From DATBIO01 sp036556965 (GTDB lineage: Bacteria > Acidobacteriota > Vicinamibacteria > Fen-336), in NCBI GenBank assembly GCA_036556965.1, contig DATBIO010000325.1:1-46956 (forward strand): a stretch of DNA of 46,956 nucleotides. The letters are read 5' to 3'. A program made the position numbers and the translations under genes. Under the pieces are notes generated by a model. That model ran no database searches and was not told where the DNA came from. It was given only the letters and a program-made list of their open reading frames with translations. Below, in pieces: positions 8,638-17,129 of this stretch. How positions within the stretch are numbered: the stretch's first letter is position 1; each line of letters begins with the position of its first letter.

Positions 8638-9899
8638 CGCGTGCCCCCCTCGCGCTCGGGCCGCTCGTCCGGCTCGTAGAGCTGGCCGTCCACGAACACC
8701 ATCTTGACCTTCGCCTCCTTGGCCAGCGGATCGCCGCTCCAGGCCACCACGTTGGCCATCTTGCCCTTCTCCAGGCTGCCCGTGCGGTCGGCGATGCCGA
8801 GGGCCTCCGCCGCGCCCAGGGTCACCGCGCGCAGGGCGGCCTCGCGGGGCAGGCCCCGCTCGATGGCCTTCTGCACTCCGGCCAGGAAGCGGGGGGCGTG
8901 GCCGGAGACCAGGGCGAAGGCCACGCCGGCCTTGTGCAGCTCGGCGGGGTTCCTCTCCGCCTCCGCGATCTCCTCGCGCTCGCGCTCCTCGTCGGACCCG
9001 CCGAAGGGCCCGCCGGCGGGGGCGCGCGGCGGGTCGAAGTTGACGCTGACGAGCAGGGGCAACCGCCGCGACTTCACCAGGTCGGCCACGCGGAAGGCCT
9101 GGGGCGCGCCCGCCACCAGCACCCGGACCTTGAACTCGTCGGCCAGGGACAGGGCCCGCCGCACGTCGTTCTCCGCCTGCGCGGTGACCATCACGGGAAG
9201 CTCGCCCGCCGCCACCTCCGCCCAGGCACGGAGGGAGGCGTCGTAGCGCGGCCGCTTCCGGCCCGCGGGCTGCTTCTCGTAGGCCGCCCACTCCAGCCGG
9301 TAACGCGTGCCGTCGAGCAGGCCCTGGCGGACCATGGCCATGGTGCCCATGAGCGACCCGGGGTACCGGCGGGCCAGGCTGGTCATGTGCACGTGGAGGG
9401 CGAACGGCTGCCGCCAGACCATGCCCTCCGCCTGCTCTCCCGACAGGTTGAGGAGCACGCTCCGCCCGGGCAGCACGCCCTCGCGCGGGATGGCGAGGGC
9501 GGTGGTGACGCCGTCGTCGCGCGCCTTCAGCGCGTCCGCGGGCCGCAGCCGGTCCAGGGCGTCGGCCTCCGGGGCCAGGGGATCGGGGGTGGGGGGCGGG
9601 CTGGGGGCGCCGGGCGCGCCGCGCGGGGGCGCCGCGGGAAGGCCGGTGCCGCCGAAGCCGTCGATCAGCCCGGGGGTGAGGACGAGGCCCTTGCCCTCGA
9701 TCACGCGCGCGTCGGGCGGCGCCGCCTGCGTGCCCACGGACTCGATCAGCCCGCCCCGCATCACGAGCGTCCCCGCCTCGATGGGCGCTCCGGAGAGGGT
9801 CACGATGCGCGCGCCCACCACGGCCACCACCGGCTCTCGCTCCGCGCGCGCGAGGCCGGGGGCGGCCAGGGCCAGGAGGAGCAGCGTCCGCGCCTTCAC
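8634..9899 (-). CDS. Secreted amidohydrolase-like protein lacking metal ligands (paralogue 3)
   Basis: A 421-residue amidohydrolase-fold protein with a signal peptide (VKARTLLLLALAAPGLARA). PGLID is followed by GFGGTGL in place of HxH. The later ligand positions read VTAQA, VAGAP and SGHA, so all metal ligands appear lost, which is more degenerate than paralogue 1. A Pro-rich insertion follows residue 90. The C-terminal DRTGSLEKGKMANVVAWSGDP is typical of the family. The GTG start overlaps the stop of the GAF gene as GTGA. Predicted non-catalytic, and possibly a structural or substrate-binding partner of the intact paralogue. Confidence 0.83.
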   Translation of the reverse strand: MKARTLLLLALAAPGLARAEREPVVAVVGARIVTLSGAPIEAGTLVMRGGLIESVGTQAAPPDARVIEGKGLVLTPGLIDGFGGTGLPAAPPRGAPGAPSPPPTPDPLAPEADALDRLRPADALKARDDGVTTALAIPREGVLPGRSVLLNLSGEQAEGMVWRQPFALHVHMTSLARRYPGSLMGTMAMVRQGLLDGTRYRLEWAAYEKQPAGRKRPRYDASLRAWAEVAAGELPVMVTAQAENDVRRALSLADEFKVRVLVAGAPQAFRVADLVKSRRLPLLVSVNFDPPRAPAGGPFGGSDEEREREEIAEAERNPAELHKAGVAFALVSGHAPRFLAGVQKAIERGLPREAALRAVTLGAAEALGIADRTGSLEKGKMANVVAWSGDPLAKEAKVKMVFVDGQLYEPDERPEREGGTR

Positions 9900-10987
9900 G
9901 AGCGTCCCCGCAGGGCGTGCACGTAGGCGGCGGCGGCACGCGAGGCGTAGGCATCCATCAGGCGGTCGTCGGGCGTCTGGCCGTCGGGGTCGAGCAGGCT
10001 CAGCGTGCCCACGTGGCGGTCGTCGACGAGCAGTGGCACGAGGTATATCCCCTCCTTGGGTAGAGGCACGCCGAGGGCCTGCCCGAGGGCGGACACGCGC
10101 TCGGCCTCCAGGCGCCCGGTCATGGGCACCAGCAGCTCGGGCGGCGCCTTCCCGTCGATGAGCGGCGCGAAGACGCCGTCCCCCGCCACCACCGTGCCCG
10201 AGTCGGCCAGGGCCAGCATCCCCGCCGGGTACCGGCCGATCTGGCGCGCGCCCTCCACGAGGAGGCGCGCCACCTCGGGAGGGGGCGCCTCCGCGAACAC
10301 GGCCTGGTCCACGCGCAGCACGCGCTCCAGCAGCTCCGCGTAGCGCCGCACCTTCTCGTGGAGCTGCGCCTTGCGGATGGCGGCGGCGGCGGAGAAGGCC
10401 ACCGCGCGCGCGCGGTGCAGGTCCTCCTCCGCGAAGGGGTCGAGGCGGGTGCGGTCGAGGCAGAGGACGCCGATCGTCTCCCCCTCCACGAGCAGGGGCA
10501 CCCCCGCCCAGGACCGGATGGTCCCCGTGCCCTCCAGCTGGACGAAGCGCTCGTCGGCGCTGGCGTCGGGCAGGGTGATGGGCCAGGCGCTCTGCCGGAT
10601 CTCGTCGCTCAGCGCGTCGCGGAACCGGAGGCCGACCACCTGCGCGTCCTCCGGGAAGCCGCGCCCGGCGATGATGCGGAAGCGCCCGTCGGGGTCGAGC
10701 AGGGCCAGCGAGCAGGAATCGAAGACGACGAGCCGCGAGAGCTGCTTGAGGACCTCGGCGATGGTGTCGTCGAGCTGGGCGGGACGGGTGATGGCCTCCA
10801 TCACCGCGCGCAGGCTCTCCGCTTCGACCCGCCGCTCGCGCTCGGCCTCGATGGTGCCGGGGGGCGCGTCGCGCCGTCGCTCGCGGGCGATCTCCTCGCG
10901 CACGGCGTCGAGGGCCGCCGCGCGATCGTCCTCCGGCAGGTGAGCCAGCCGCTTCTCGATCTCCCGGAGCAGCCGGTCGGTGAACAC
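9896..10987 (-). CDS. GAF domain protein heading the amidohydrolase operon
   Basis: A 363-residue cytoplasmic protein with a charged helical N-terminus (about 1-60), a GAF domain (about 65-215: LSRLVVFDSCSLALLDPDGRF and WAGVPLLVEGETIGVLCLDR), a short linker helix and a second GAF-like region (about 225-360: YLVPLLVDDRHVGTLSLLDPDG). No output domain such as HTH, kinase or GGDEF is seen. It is first in a four-gene operon whose junctions are all 4-base overlaps. TAGAAT (complement of 10999-11004) lies 11 bases before the GTG start and is the likely -10. It may sense a small ligand, but what it controls is unknown. Confidence 0.8.
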   Translation of the reverse strand: MFTDRLLREIEKRLAHLPEDDRAAALDAVREEIARERRRDAPPGTIEAERERRVEAESLRAVMEAITRPAQLDDTIAEVLKQLSRLVVFDSCSLALLDPDGRFRIIAGRGFPEDAQVVGLRFRDALSDEIRQSAWPITLPDASADERFVQLEGTGTIRSWAGVPLLVEGETIGVLCLDRTRLDPFAEEDLHRARAVAFSAAAAIRKAQLHEKVRRYAELLERVLRVDQAVFAEAPPPEVARLLVEGARQIGRYPAGMLALADSGTVVAGDGVFAPLIDGKAPPELLVPMTGRLEAERVSALGQALGVPLPKEGIYLVPLLVDDRHVGTLSLLDPDGQTPDDRLMDAYASRAAAAYVHALRGRS

Positions 10988-11025
10988 GGGCGCGGCGGAT
11001 TCTATCAGCTACAATGCCGAGGAGG

Positions 11026-11397
11026 ATGGGCGCCACGCGTCTCCGGAACATCCTCTTCGTGTGCACCGCCAACGTGGACCGCAGCCGCACGGCGGAGGAC
11101 CTCTACCGCGACGACCCGCGCTACGAGGTGAGGTCGGCGGGCACCGCCGCCTTCGCCACCCGCCCGGTCACCCGCGACCTCGTCCAGTGGGCGGACCGCG
11201 TCTTCGTGATGTGCGAGCGCGAGGACCGGCACGCCACCCTCCTCAGCGTTCGCTTCCCGGAAGCCTCCGACAAGGTGGTGGACCTGGACATCGAGGACCG
11301 CTGGCGGCGCGGCCATCCGGAGCTGGTGCGGCGGCTGCTCCGGAAGCTGCGCCCCCACCTGGGCGCGCCCGCGCGAACGGAAGCGACCGAGGGCTAG
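11026..11397 (+). CDS. Small protein tyrosine phosphatase-like protein (COG4551 type)
   Basis: A protein of about 123 residues with the low-molecular-weight phosphatase P-loop near its N-terminus: ILFVCTANVDRSRTAE, matching CX5R-S. The later VVDLDIEDRWRRGHPELVRRLL resembles the short COG4551 group of predicted tyrosine phosphatases. The usual second Cys and Pro of the loop are Asp and Arg here. The ATG at 11014 overlaps a probable -10 box (TACAAT, 11010-11015), so the ATG at 11026 was preferred; it would give a nearly leaderless mRNA. Homology begins at LRNILFVC, so either start is possible. Confidence 0.75.
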   Translation: MGATRLRNILFVCTANVDRSRTAEDLYRDDPRYEVRSAGTAAFATRPVTRDLVQWADRVFVMCEREDRHATLLSVRFPEASDKVVDLDIEDRWRRGHPELVRRLLRKLRPHLGAPARTEATEG

Positions 11398-11439
11398 GCC
11401 GCCACCCGGCCCGCGGCCGGGACGCCGCGCTAGGAGGGC

Positions 11440-11527
11440 TGGCGGAGAGGACAGGATTCGAACCTGCGGTACCTCGCGGTACTCCGGTTTTCAAGACCGG
11501 CGCCATCAACCACTCGGCCACCTCTCC
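11440..11527 (-). tRNA. tRNA-Ser (anticodon UGA)
   Basis: An 88-base gene including encoded CCA. The acceptor stem is GGAGAGG paired with CCTCTCC, the discriminator is G, and the loop CTTGAAA gives anticodon TGA (complement of 11491-11493). A long variable arm (GTACC-GCGA-GGTACC) marks class II tRNA-Ser, and GGTTCGAATCC is the T arm. TACGAT just upstream on the minus strand (complement of 11535-11540) may be the -10. Confidence 0.96.
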
Positions 11528-11548
11528 GCCGCCAATCGTACGCCACGG

Positions 11549-12049
11549 TCAGGGGCGGGCCCAGCCGGGCGGCAGCCCGGTGCGCCGGTACTCCTCCTCG
11601 AGCTCCTCGTACGCCGCGCGCGCCTTCCGCAGCCCCTCGGTCTCCTCGAACTTCGAGACCCACTGCTGCACGGGGATGCCGCTGACGTAGACCACCTCCA
11701 CGACCTTGCGCCAGGCCGCGGCCTCCTCGCGGGCCACGCGCTCGCGCGCCTCCGCGAAGCGCGTGCGCCAGGCCAGCTCCTTCTCCCGGCGGGCGAGGGC
11801 CTCGTCCACGGGGGGCGCCGTGGGCGAGGGACCGGGACTCGCGGCCGGGCTCGGGCTGGTCGCCGTCGCCGACGGCGCCGAGGCGTCGCCGCGCCGGCGC
11901 GCCAGCTCCTCGTCTCCGTAGCGCGGGCCGGCGCGGCCCACCGCCTTGGCGCGGCGCTCGCGCTCCCGCTCCGCCACCTCGCCCAGGGACTGCGCGCCCA
12001 GCGCGGAGGCTGCGCCCAGGGCCAGGAGGACGACGCCCGCCGACTTCAC
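11549..12049 (-). CDS. Secreted hypothetical protein
   Basis: A 166-residue protein of unknown function. It has a signal peptide (VKSAGVVLLALGAASALGAQS), a charged helix (GEVAERERERRAKAV), a Pro/Ser/Thr linker (about 60-82) and a C-terminal helical domain with VVYVSGIPVQQWVSKFEETEGLRKA. The GTG at 12049 has TACCCT 6 bases upstream, the leaderless-type spacing seen elsewhere in the window. The tRNA-Ser(UGA) gene follows 21 bases after its stop on the same strand, so read-through transcription is possible. Confidence 0.75.
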   Translation of the reverse strand: MKSAGVVLLALGAASALGAQSLGEVAERERERRAKAVGRAGPRYGDEELARRRGDASAPSATATSPSPAASPGPSPTAPPVDEALARREKELAWRTRFAEARERVAREEAAAWRKVVEVVYVSGIPVQQWVSKFEETEGLRKARAAYEELEEEYRRTGLPPGWARP

Positions 12050-12090
12050 CGGTCCAGGGTAGCGCCGGCGGGCCCAGGATCAAGCGGCGC

Positions 12091-12099
12091 TGCTATACT
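12091..12099 (+). promoter_or_regulatory. Extended -10 promoter of tRNA-Ser(GCU)
   Basis: TGC-TATACT (hexamer 12094-12099) is a good extended -10, about 30 bases before the mature 5' end. No -35 consensus is seen. Confidence 0.55.
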
Positions 12100-12128
12100 G
12101 GCGGTTCCAGCCGAGCCCGAGACCTCGC

Positions 12129-12326
<198 letters not shown>

Positions 12327-12342
12327 TCTCCCGCGCACCACG

Positions 12343-15216
12343 TCAGCGGGAGCGCCGCGCCAGCTCGGCCTCCGAGGCGATGAAGCCGAAGGCCGCCCAC
12401 TGGGGTCCCGCCACCACCTTCTCGAAGAGGGCGCGTGCCTTCTCCGGCTGGCCGTTCACCAGGTACCAGTTGGCCACGCCGTAGCCGTACGTGGCGAGGG
12501 CCACGCCGTCCGTGCCCGCCCCGAGCAGCTCCTCCGGCGTGCGCTCGCCCTTGTACATGAGGAGCCGGCGCAGGTAGGCCTCGTCCTCGATGATGGCCAG
12601 GTCGGCACGGATGGGCGCGAGCAGGGCCGCCGCTTCACGGTCGCGTCCCAGGCGCCGCAGCGTCATGTACATCCAGTCGCTGGTGGCCACCAGCCGGTCG
12701 GGGCTGTCTCGCGAGTACTCCATGCCCTTGCGATACGCGGCGAGCGCACGCTCGAAGTCGCCCTTGAGGTAGTGGGCGAGCCCGAGGTGGTAGTAGACGT
12801 TGAAGTGCGAGGTGCTGGTGGGGATCCCGCGTGGGTTCGGGTCTCCGTCGGGCTCGACGGCGTCGGGGAGGCGCTTCTCTTCGATGAGGCGCGCCGCGCG
12901 CGAGAGGTCCGCGATCGCCTCGTCGAACCGGCGCAGGCTGATGTAACGGTGTCCGCGGTGTCGCAGCAGGCGCGGGTCGCCGGGGTGGCGGGCGATCCCC
13001 CGCGTGTAGATGGCGATGGCCTCGCGGAAGCGGCCGAGGTAGGCGGTGCGCCGGCCCAGCCAGATGATGTCGTCGGCGTCGTCGGGCGACTTCACGAAGT
13101 CGGCGGCGGCCTGGGCCAGGTTGGCCTCGAGCTGCGTGCGCCGCGCCGGGTCGAGGGCCGGAGGCACGAGGGGGCGGCCGAGGAGCGACGTGGCTTCCGC
13201 GGCCTCCGCGGCGCGCGCGACGCCGAGGTGGCGGTCGTACCACGCGATGCTGCGCTCCCAGCGGTCGCGCAGGTGGCTGGGAGCCTCCAGCTCGTGGGCC
13301 TGTCCGGGGTAGACCACCAGCTCGGTCTCGCGGCCCAGGCGGCGCAGGGCCTGGTAGAACTGCTCCGAGTTGATGAGGGGCACGTTCCAGTCCTCCGACC
13401 CGCACAGGAACAGCGTGGGCGTGGTCACCTTCTCCACCTGGAACCAGGGGGAGAGCCGCACCCAGGCCTCGGTGTTGCGCCAGGGGAGCCCGAGCTCCGC
13501 CTCCCACTCGTGCTGGTAGTGGTCCACGCCGTAGTTGGCCAGGAAGTTGACCTCGCTGGCGCCCGAGACCGCGGCCTTGAAGCGGCCGGTCTTGGTGATC
13601 ACGTAGTTGGTCAGGATGCCTCCGTAGCTCCAGCCGCCCACGCCCAGGCGCTCGGCGTCGGCCACGCCCATGGCGATCACGTGGTCGACGGCGGCCATGA
13701 CGTCGTCGTAGTCCTTGTTGCCCCAGTCCGCCCAGATGGCGCGGCTGAAGGCGGCGCCGTGGCCGGACGACCCACGCGGGTTGGCCGCGACCACCGCGTA
13801 GCCGTGCGCGGCCAGCATCTGCCAGTCGAGCTCCCACTCCATGGCGTACTGGTCCACCGGCCCGCCGTGGACGCGGAGGATCGTGGGCAGGCGCTGCCCG
13901 GGGCGGGCTCCCGGGGGGCGGGTCAGGAAGGCGTCGATCATGGTCCCGTCGGCGCCGCGCACGCGGAGCCGCTCGACGGGGCCGAGGGCGATTCCGGCCA
14001 GGAATGCGTCGTTCGCGCGCGACAGCGGCCGCCACGCGCCGCCCTCGAGGGCGAAGACCTCGGGAGGGTGGCGGGGAGCGCTGGCCAGGATCACCAGCTC
14101 GCCCCCGCGCCCCACGTCGAAGCCGGCCACGTAGCGATCGTCGCCGCCGTGCAGCCGCTCCACCGGCCCGCCCTCCGCGGGCACGCGGGCCAGGAGGAAG
14201 TTCCCACCGTCCTCGAGACGGAACAGCAGGTGGCGGCCGTCGGAGGTGAAGCGTGGGTCGTAGACGTTGCGGTCGAGCGCGGCGGTGAGGGGCCGCGCCG
14301 GTCCTCCCGCCACGGGCACCACCGCGACGTGGTTGGTGGAGTACCAGATGTCCTCGGGCGGGCCGCCGGCCAGGTAGGCGACGAGCCGGCCGTCGGGGCT
14401 GAAGGCGGGCCCCGCGTCGGCGCCGGGCGACGTGGTGAGCCGGCGGGGCTCGCCCCCCTGTGCCGGCACCAGGAAGACGTCCGTGTTCTGGTTGGCGTCG
14501 GGGTCGGCGGTGCGGTTGGAGGTGAAGGCGATCCACCTGCCGTCGGGCGACCACGCGGGCTCGCTGTCGTCGTACGGGCCGGCCGTGACCTGGACCGACG
14601 TCCGCGCGGCCACGTCGAACACGTGCACGTGCGTGCGCTGCTCGCGCAGGTAGCCTTCCCCGTCGCGCTTGAACTGCAGGCGGCGGATCACCACGGGCTT
14701 GGCCGGCTTCTCGTCGGCGTCCTCGTCGTCGTCCTCCGCGTCCGGATCGGCGTCCGCCACCACCAGGGCGAGGTGCCTGGCGTCGGGCGCCCAGGCCAGG
14801 TCGGAGACCCCCCCCTCGAAGTCCGTGAGCCTCACGGCATCGCCGCCGCGGCGGTCCAGCAGCCAGACCTGCGCCTCGTCCTCGCCCCCGTCACGCTCCG
14901 AGAGGAAGGCCAGCCAGCGCCCATCCGGGCTGAAGCGAGGCGCGCTGTCGTCCTCGTCGTCGGAGGTGAGCCGCAACGGCTCGCCGCCCGCCAGGGCGGC
15001 CATGTAGAGGTCCGAGTTGGTGGCGTCCCTGGCCACGTCGGAGACGGTCACCGTGTAGGCCGCCCAGCGCCCGTCGGGGCTGAGCCGTGGATCCGCCACC
15101 GCCTTCAGGGCGGCGGCGTCCTCGAGGCCCAGCGGCCTCGAGGCGGGCGCAGGCGCCGCCGGAAGCAACGTGGCGGAGGCGAGCAGGATCAGGATTCCCA
15201 TGGCCCGATGGCTCAT
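12343..15216 (-). CDS. Secreted S9 peptidase with a fused C-terminal TPR domain
   Basis: A 957-residue prolyl oligopeptidase-family (acylaminoacyl-peptidase-like) enzyme. A signal peptide (MGILILLASATLLPAAPAPA) is followed by TolB-like beta-propeller repeats (RFSPDGRWLAFLSERDG, AWSPDGRWIAFTSNR, FSPDGRLVAYL). Next comes an alpha/beta hydrolase with Ser530 in GGWSYGG, Asp in CGSEDWNVP and His in GQAHELEAPSH. An acidic loop DDDEDADEKPAKP sits inside the propeller, as in relatives. After the peptidase the same frame continues for about 270 residues with tetratricopeptide repeats (GRFREAIAIYTRGIARHPGDP, YLKGDFERALAAYRKGMEY). The TPR fusion is unusual. Start MSHRAMG at 15216; the second Met at 15201 is also possible. 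The membrane protein gene lies 26 bases upstream. Confidence 0.93.
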   Translation of the reverse strand: MSHRAMGILILLASATLLPAAPAPASRPLGLEDAAALKAVADPRLSPDGRWAAYTVTVSDVARDATNSDLYMAALAGGEPLRLTSDDEDDSAPRFSPDGRWLAFLSERDGGEDEAQVWLLDRRGGDAVRLTDFEGGVSDLAWAPDARHLALVVADADPDAEDDDEDADEKPAKPVVIRRLQFKRDGEGYLREQRTHVHVFDVAARTSVQVTAGPYDDSEPAWSPDGRWIAFTSNRTADPDANQNTDVFLVPAQGGEPRRLTTSPGADAGPAFSPDGRLVAYLAGGPPEDIWYSTNHVAVVPVAGGPARPLTAALDRNVYDPRFTSDGRHLLFRLEDGGNFLLARVPAEGGPVERLHGGDDRYVAGFDVGRGGELVILASAPRHPPEVFALEGGAWRPLSRANDAFLAGIALGPVERLRVRGADGTMIDAFLTRPPGARPGQRLPTILRVHGGPVDQYAMEWELDWQMLAAHGYAVVAANPRGSSGHGAAFSRAIWADWGNKDYDDVMAAVDHVIAMGVADAERLGVGGWSYGGILTNYVITKTGRFKAAVSGASEVNFLANYGVDHYQHEWEAELGLPWRNTEAWVRLSPWFQVEKVTTPTLFLCGSEDWNVPLINSEQFYQALRRLGRETELVVYPGQAHELEAPSHLRDRWERSIAWYDRHLGVARAAEAAEATSLLGRPLVPPALDPARRTQLEANLAQAAADFVKSPDDADDIIWLGRRTAYLGRFREAIAIYTRGIARHPGDPRLLRHRGHRYISLRRFDEAIADLSRAARLIEEKRLPDAVEPDGDPNPRGIPTSTSHFNVYYHLGLAHYLKGDFERALAAYRKGMEYSRDSPDRLVATSDWMYMTLRRLGRDREAAALLAPIRADLAIIEDEAYLRRLLMYKGERTPEELLGAGTDGVALATYGYGVANWYLVNGQPEKARALFEKVVAGPQWAAFGFIASEAELARRSR

Positions 15217-15242
15217 CTCGGGTCGGGAGGCGGGGCGGGGGG

Positions 15243-15917
15243 TCAGAGCTTCTCGAGGAGCTGGGCGTGCTCGGTGCCCGCCAGCGACGTCAGCAGCAGA
15301 CGCAGGCTGTCGAGCGACTCGTCCGTGAGGGTCTGGAAGTCCTCGCGGATGGCCTGGATCTGGTCCCATTCCTGCTCCGCCTGGGGGCTGCCGGAGACGA
15401 TCTGCTGCGTCGAGTGCAGCAGGTAGCGCGAGGCGAGGCCGAAGCTCCGGCCGAGGATGTAGGTCTTGAGGCGGAAGCGCTCGGCGGTGGTCACCAGGAA
15501 GCGGTGGAGGAACTGGTTCAGGTAGGCCAGGCTGGCGATCTGGGCCAGCCGGAAGCTGCGCGGAGCCAGGGGGCGCACGGGGGCCATGGCCGACACCATG
15601 CGCGAGAAGGTGGCCATGGCGGCCAGGAGCCGGAGCATGTTGGGGGAGAACCGCTCGATGACCTTGTACCCGACGTCCAGGAGGTGCTTGGCCTCCGCCA
15701 CCGAGCCCAGCTGCCGCACGCTGAAAGCCTCGTCGTACGTCACCGTGGCCAGGTCCAGCTCGCCCTGGACGCGGTCCTCGATGCTGCGGTAGACGGACTC
15801 CCCCTTGGGCGTGAGGAGGAGCTCCCAGTCGCGGCGCACGGCCCGCTCGTTGCGCCGCCCGAAGAGGAAGAGGACGACGAGGCCGCCGAGCGCGGAAACG
15901 GCGATCATCGTCCACAT
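15243..15917 (-). CDS. Hypothetical protein with one N-terminal membrane segment
   Basis: A 224-residue protein that I do not recognise. It has one N-terminal membrane helix (MIAVSALGGLVVLFLFG) followed by a positively charged RRNERAVRRDW, so the rest should be cytoplasmic. The remainder is largely alpha-helical (YRSIEDRVQGELDLATVTYDEAFSVRQLG, FRLAQIASLAYLNQFLHRFLV). It lies 26 bases upstream of the S9-TPR gene on the same strand and is probably co-transcribed. GTGC-TAGCAT on the minus strand near 15935-15945 is a likely extended -10 with a very short leader. Confidence 0.7.
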   Translation of the reverse strand: MWTMIAVSALGGLVVLFLFGRRNERAVRRDWELLLTPKGESVYRSIEDRVQGELDLATVTYDEAFSVRQLGSVAEAKHLLDVGYKVIERFSPNMLRLLAAMATFSRMVSAMAPVRPLAPRSFRLAQIASLAYLNQFLHRFLVTTAERFRLKTYILGRSFGLASRYLLHSTQQIVSGSPQAEQEWDQIQAIREDFQTLTDESLDSLRLLLTSLAGTEHAQLLEKL

Positions 15918-15995
15918 GGCAGGAACAGCCCCGATGCTAGCACGCCGGGGCGGATGGGCAGCGGGCGGAGGAGGAGGGGTCCTCGGCCCGCCGGC

Positions 15996-16259
15996 TCACA
16001 TGCCGGGGTGGGGGACCACTCCGGCGTCCTCGAGCGCGAGGCGCACGGCCTCTTCCACCCCCGTGGGCGTCTGGTCGTACCGGTCCACCCAGGCAAACAC
16101 CGCCTCACCGTTGTCCAGCTCGAGCACGATGTCCCAGCGTCCGCTGCGCGGCGACTCCAGGATCTGGCTCTGGCGCACGTGAAGCGGAGTGCAGGCGCTT
16201 TCCAGCGACGAAACGGCCCACGACGGAACGCTGCGGCTTCGAGTCACCTCGGCCACCAT
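15996..16259 (-). CDS. Small hypothetical protein
   Basis: An 87-residue protein of unknown function with no signal peptide. Its middle, WDIVLELDNGEAVFAWVDRYDQTPTGVEEAVRLALEDAG, looks like a small alpha/beta fold. GGGAGGG five to ten bases before the ATG is a good ribosome binding site. A perfect inverted repeat lies just upstream. It follows the membrane protein gene by 34 bases on the same strand. Confidence 0.6.
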   Translation of the reverse strand: MVAEVTRSRSVPSWAVSSLESACTPLHVRQSQILESPRSGRWDIVLELDNGEAVFAWVDRYDQTPTGVEEAVRLALEDAGVVPHPGM

Positions 16260-16275
16260 CGCGGCCCTCCCTGAG

Positions 16276-16290
16276 ATACGTTAAACGTAT
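16276..16290. promoter_or_regulatory. Palindromic operator-like site
   Basis: ATACGTT-A-AACGTAT is a perfect 7-bp inverted repeat around a single base, 17 bases upstream of the 87-residue protein gene and just after the stop of the membrane protein gene. It is AT-rich in a GC-rich background, and its overlap with possible -10 elements suggests a repressor or activator site. Confidence 0.45.
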
Positions 16291-16293
16291 ACT

Positions 16294-17031
16294 TCAGGCG
16301 GAACGGGCCGTCAAGTGGGTACTGGCGGGGCGGTCCACGGGCGCTTCGATACGCCTGACCGCTTCCAGCCGCGGCTGGTCCCTCCTCCACGCCAGGTAGC
16401 ACCAGAACGCGGCCAGGGCCACGAAGCCCAGCTGGTTGGCGTAGCCGAGCAGGAACGTCCGCGCCGTCGCGTAACCTCCGAACGCTCCCAGGCGGACCAG
16501 CGTCTTCATGGCCACCGTGAAGACGAGCAGATAGGGCACGTAGCTGAGGAGGACCTTCTTGTGGAAGGGGCTCACGGGCAGCCGGTACCACAGGATGAAG
16601 GCGGCGATGACCGTGAAGAGCCAGATCGAGCCGTTCAGGATCAGCGGATGCACCTGGGTGAGGAAGGTGGCGTAGTCGAGCTGGCTCGGAGTGATGCTGA
16701 GGACGGAGCCAAGGAGGACCACCAGCACGAGGAGGACGGCCAGGCGCAGGCTCTGGCGGGCGCCCGGGAACCAGCGGAAGGTCCGGAAGGCCAGCTCCAG
16801 CGCGGTGGCGAAGCGCAGGAGGTTGCACGTCGTCTCCTGGAGCATCCAGAAGCCGGCGGTGTGGAACCGGGCCGGCGCCAGGGCGATGGGCAGCGCGAAG
16901 AGGGAGACGGCGCCGAGGTAGGCGGTGAAGAAGTACCAGCTCGGCGCCCGCCTGCGTACGAGCATGCCGAGGAAGGCGGCCAGGATGAGGATGGTCCCCA
17001 CCTGGCCGAGCACCGCCTGGACGGGGGTCAT
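16294..17031 (-). CDS. Multi-pass membrane protein of unknown function
   Basis: A 245-residue integral membrane protein with about seven predicted helices. Examples are VGTILILAAFLGMLV, FFTAYLGAVSLFALPIAL, LRLAVLLVLVVLLGSVL, GSIWLFTVIAAFILWY, VLLSYVPYLLVFTVAM and LGFVALAAFWCYLAW. The tail is short and polar. I do not recognise a family. TAACCT lies 7 bases before the ATG, pointing to a leaderless transcript. It sits directly downstream of the two paralogous peptide genes, separated by a hairpin, so it could be a receptor or exporter for them; that is context only. Confidence 0.75.
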   Translation of the reverse strand: MTPVQAVLGQVGTILILAAFLGMLVRRRAPSWYFFTAYLGAVSLFALPIALAPARFHTAGFWMLQETTCNLLRFATALELAFRTFRWFPGARQSLRLAVLLVLVVLLGSVLSITPSQLDYATFLTQVHPLILNGSIWLFTVIAAFILWYRLPVSPFHKKVLLSYVPYLLVFTVAMKTLVRLGAFGGYATARTFLLGYANQLGFVALAAFWCYLAWRRDQPRLEAVRRIEAPVDRPASTHLTARSA

Positions 17032-17087
17032 CGCGGATAGGTTACGACCAGACCCCTGTCCGCGCCAGCCTTGGGAGGCGCGTCAGC

Positions 17088-17111
17088 GGGTCCCGCCACG
17101 TCGCGGGACCC
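17088..17111 (-). terminator. Hairpin after the twin peptide genes
   Basis: GGGTCCCGC, loop CACGTC, GCGGGACCC is a perfect 9-bp stem starting 18 bases after the stop of the second peptide gene. No T run follows, so it may end or stabilise the peptide transcript before the membrane protein gene. Confidence 0.5.
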
Positions 17112-17129
17112 ACCTTGCCGCGTCGCCAG

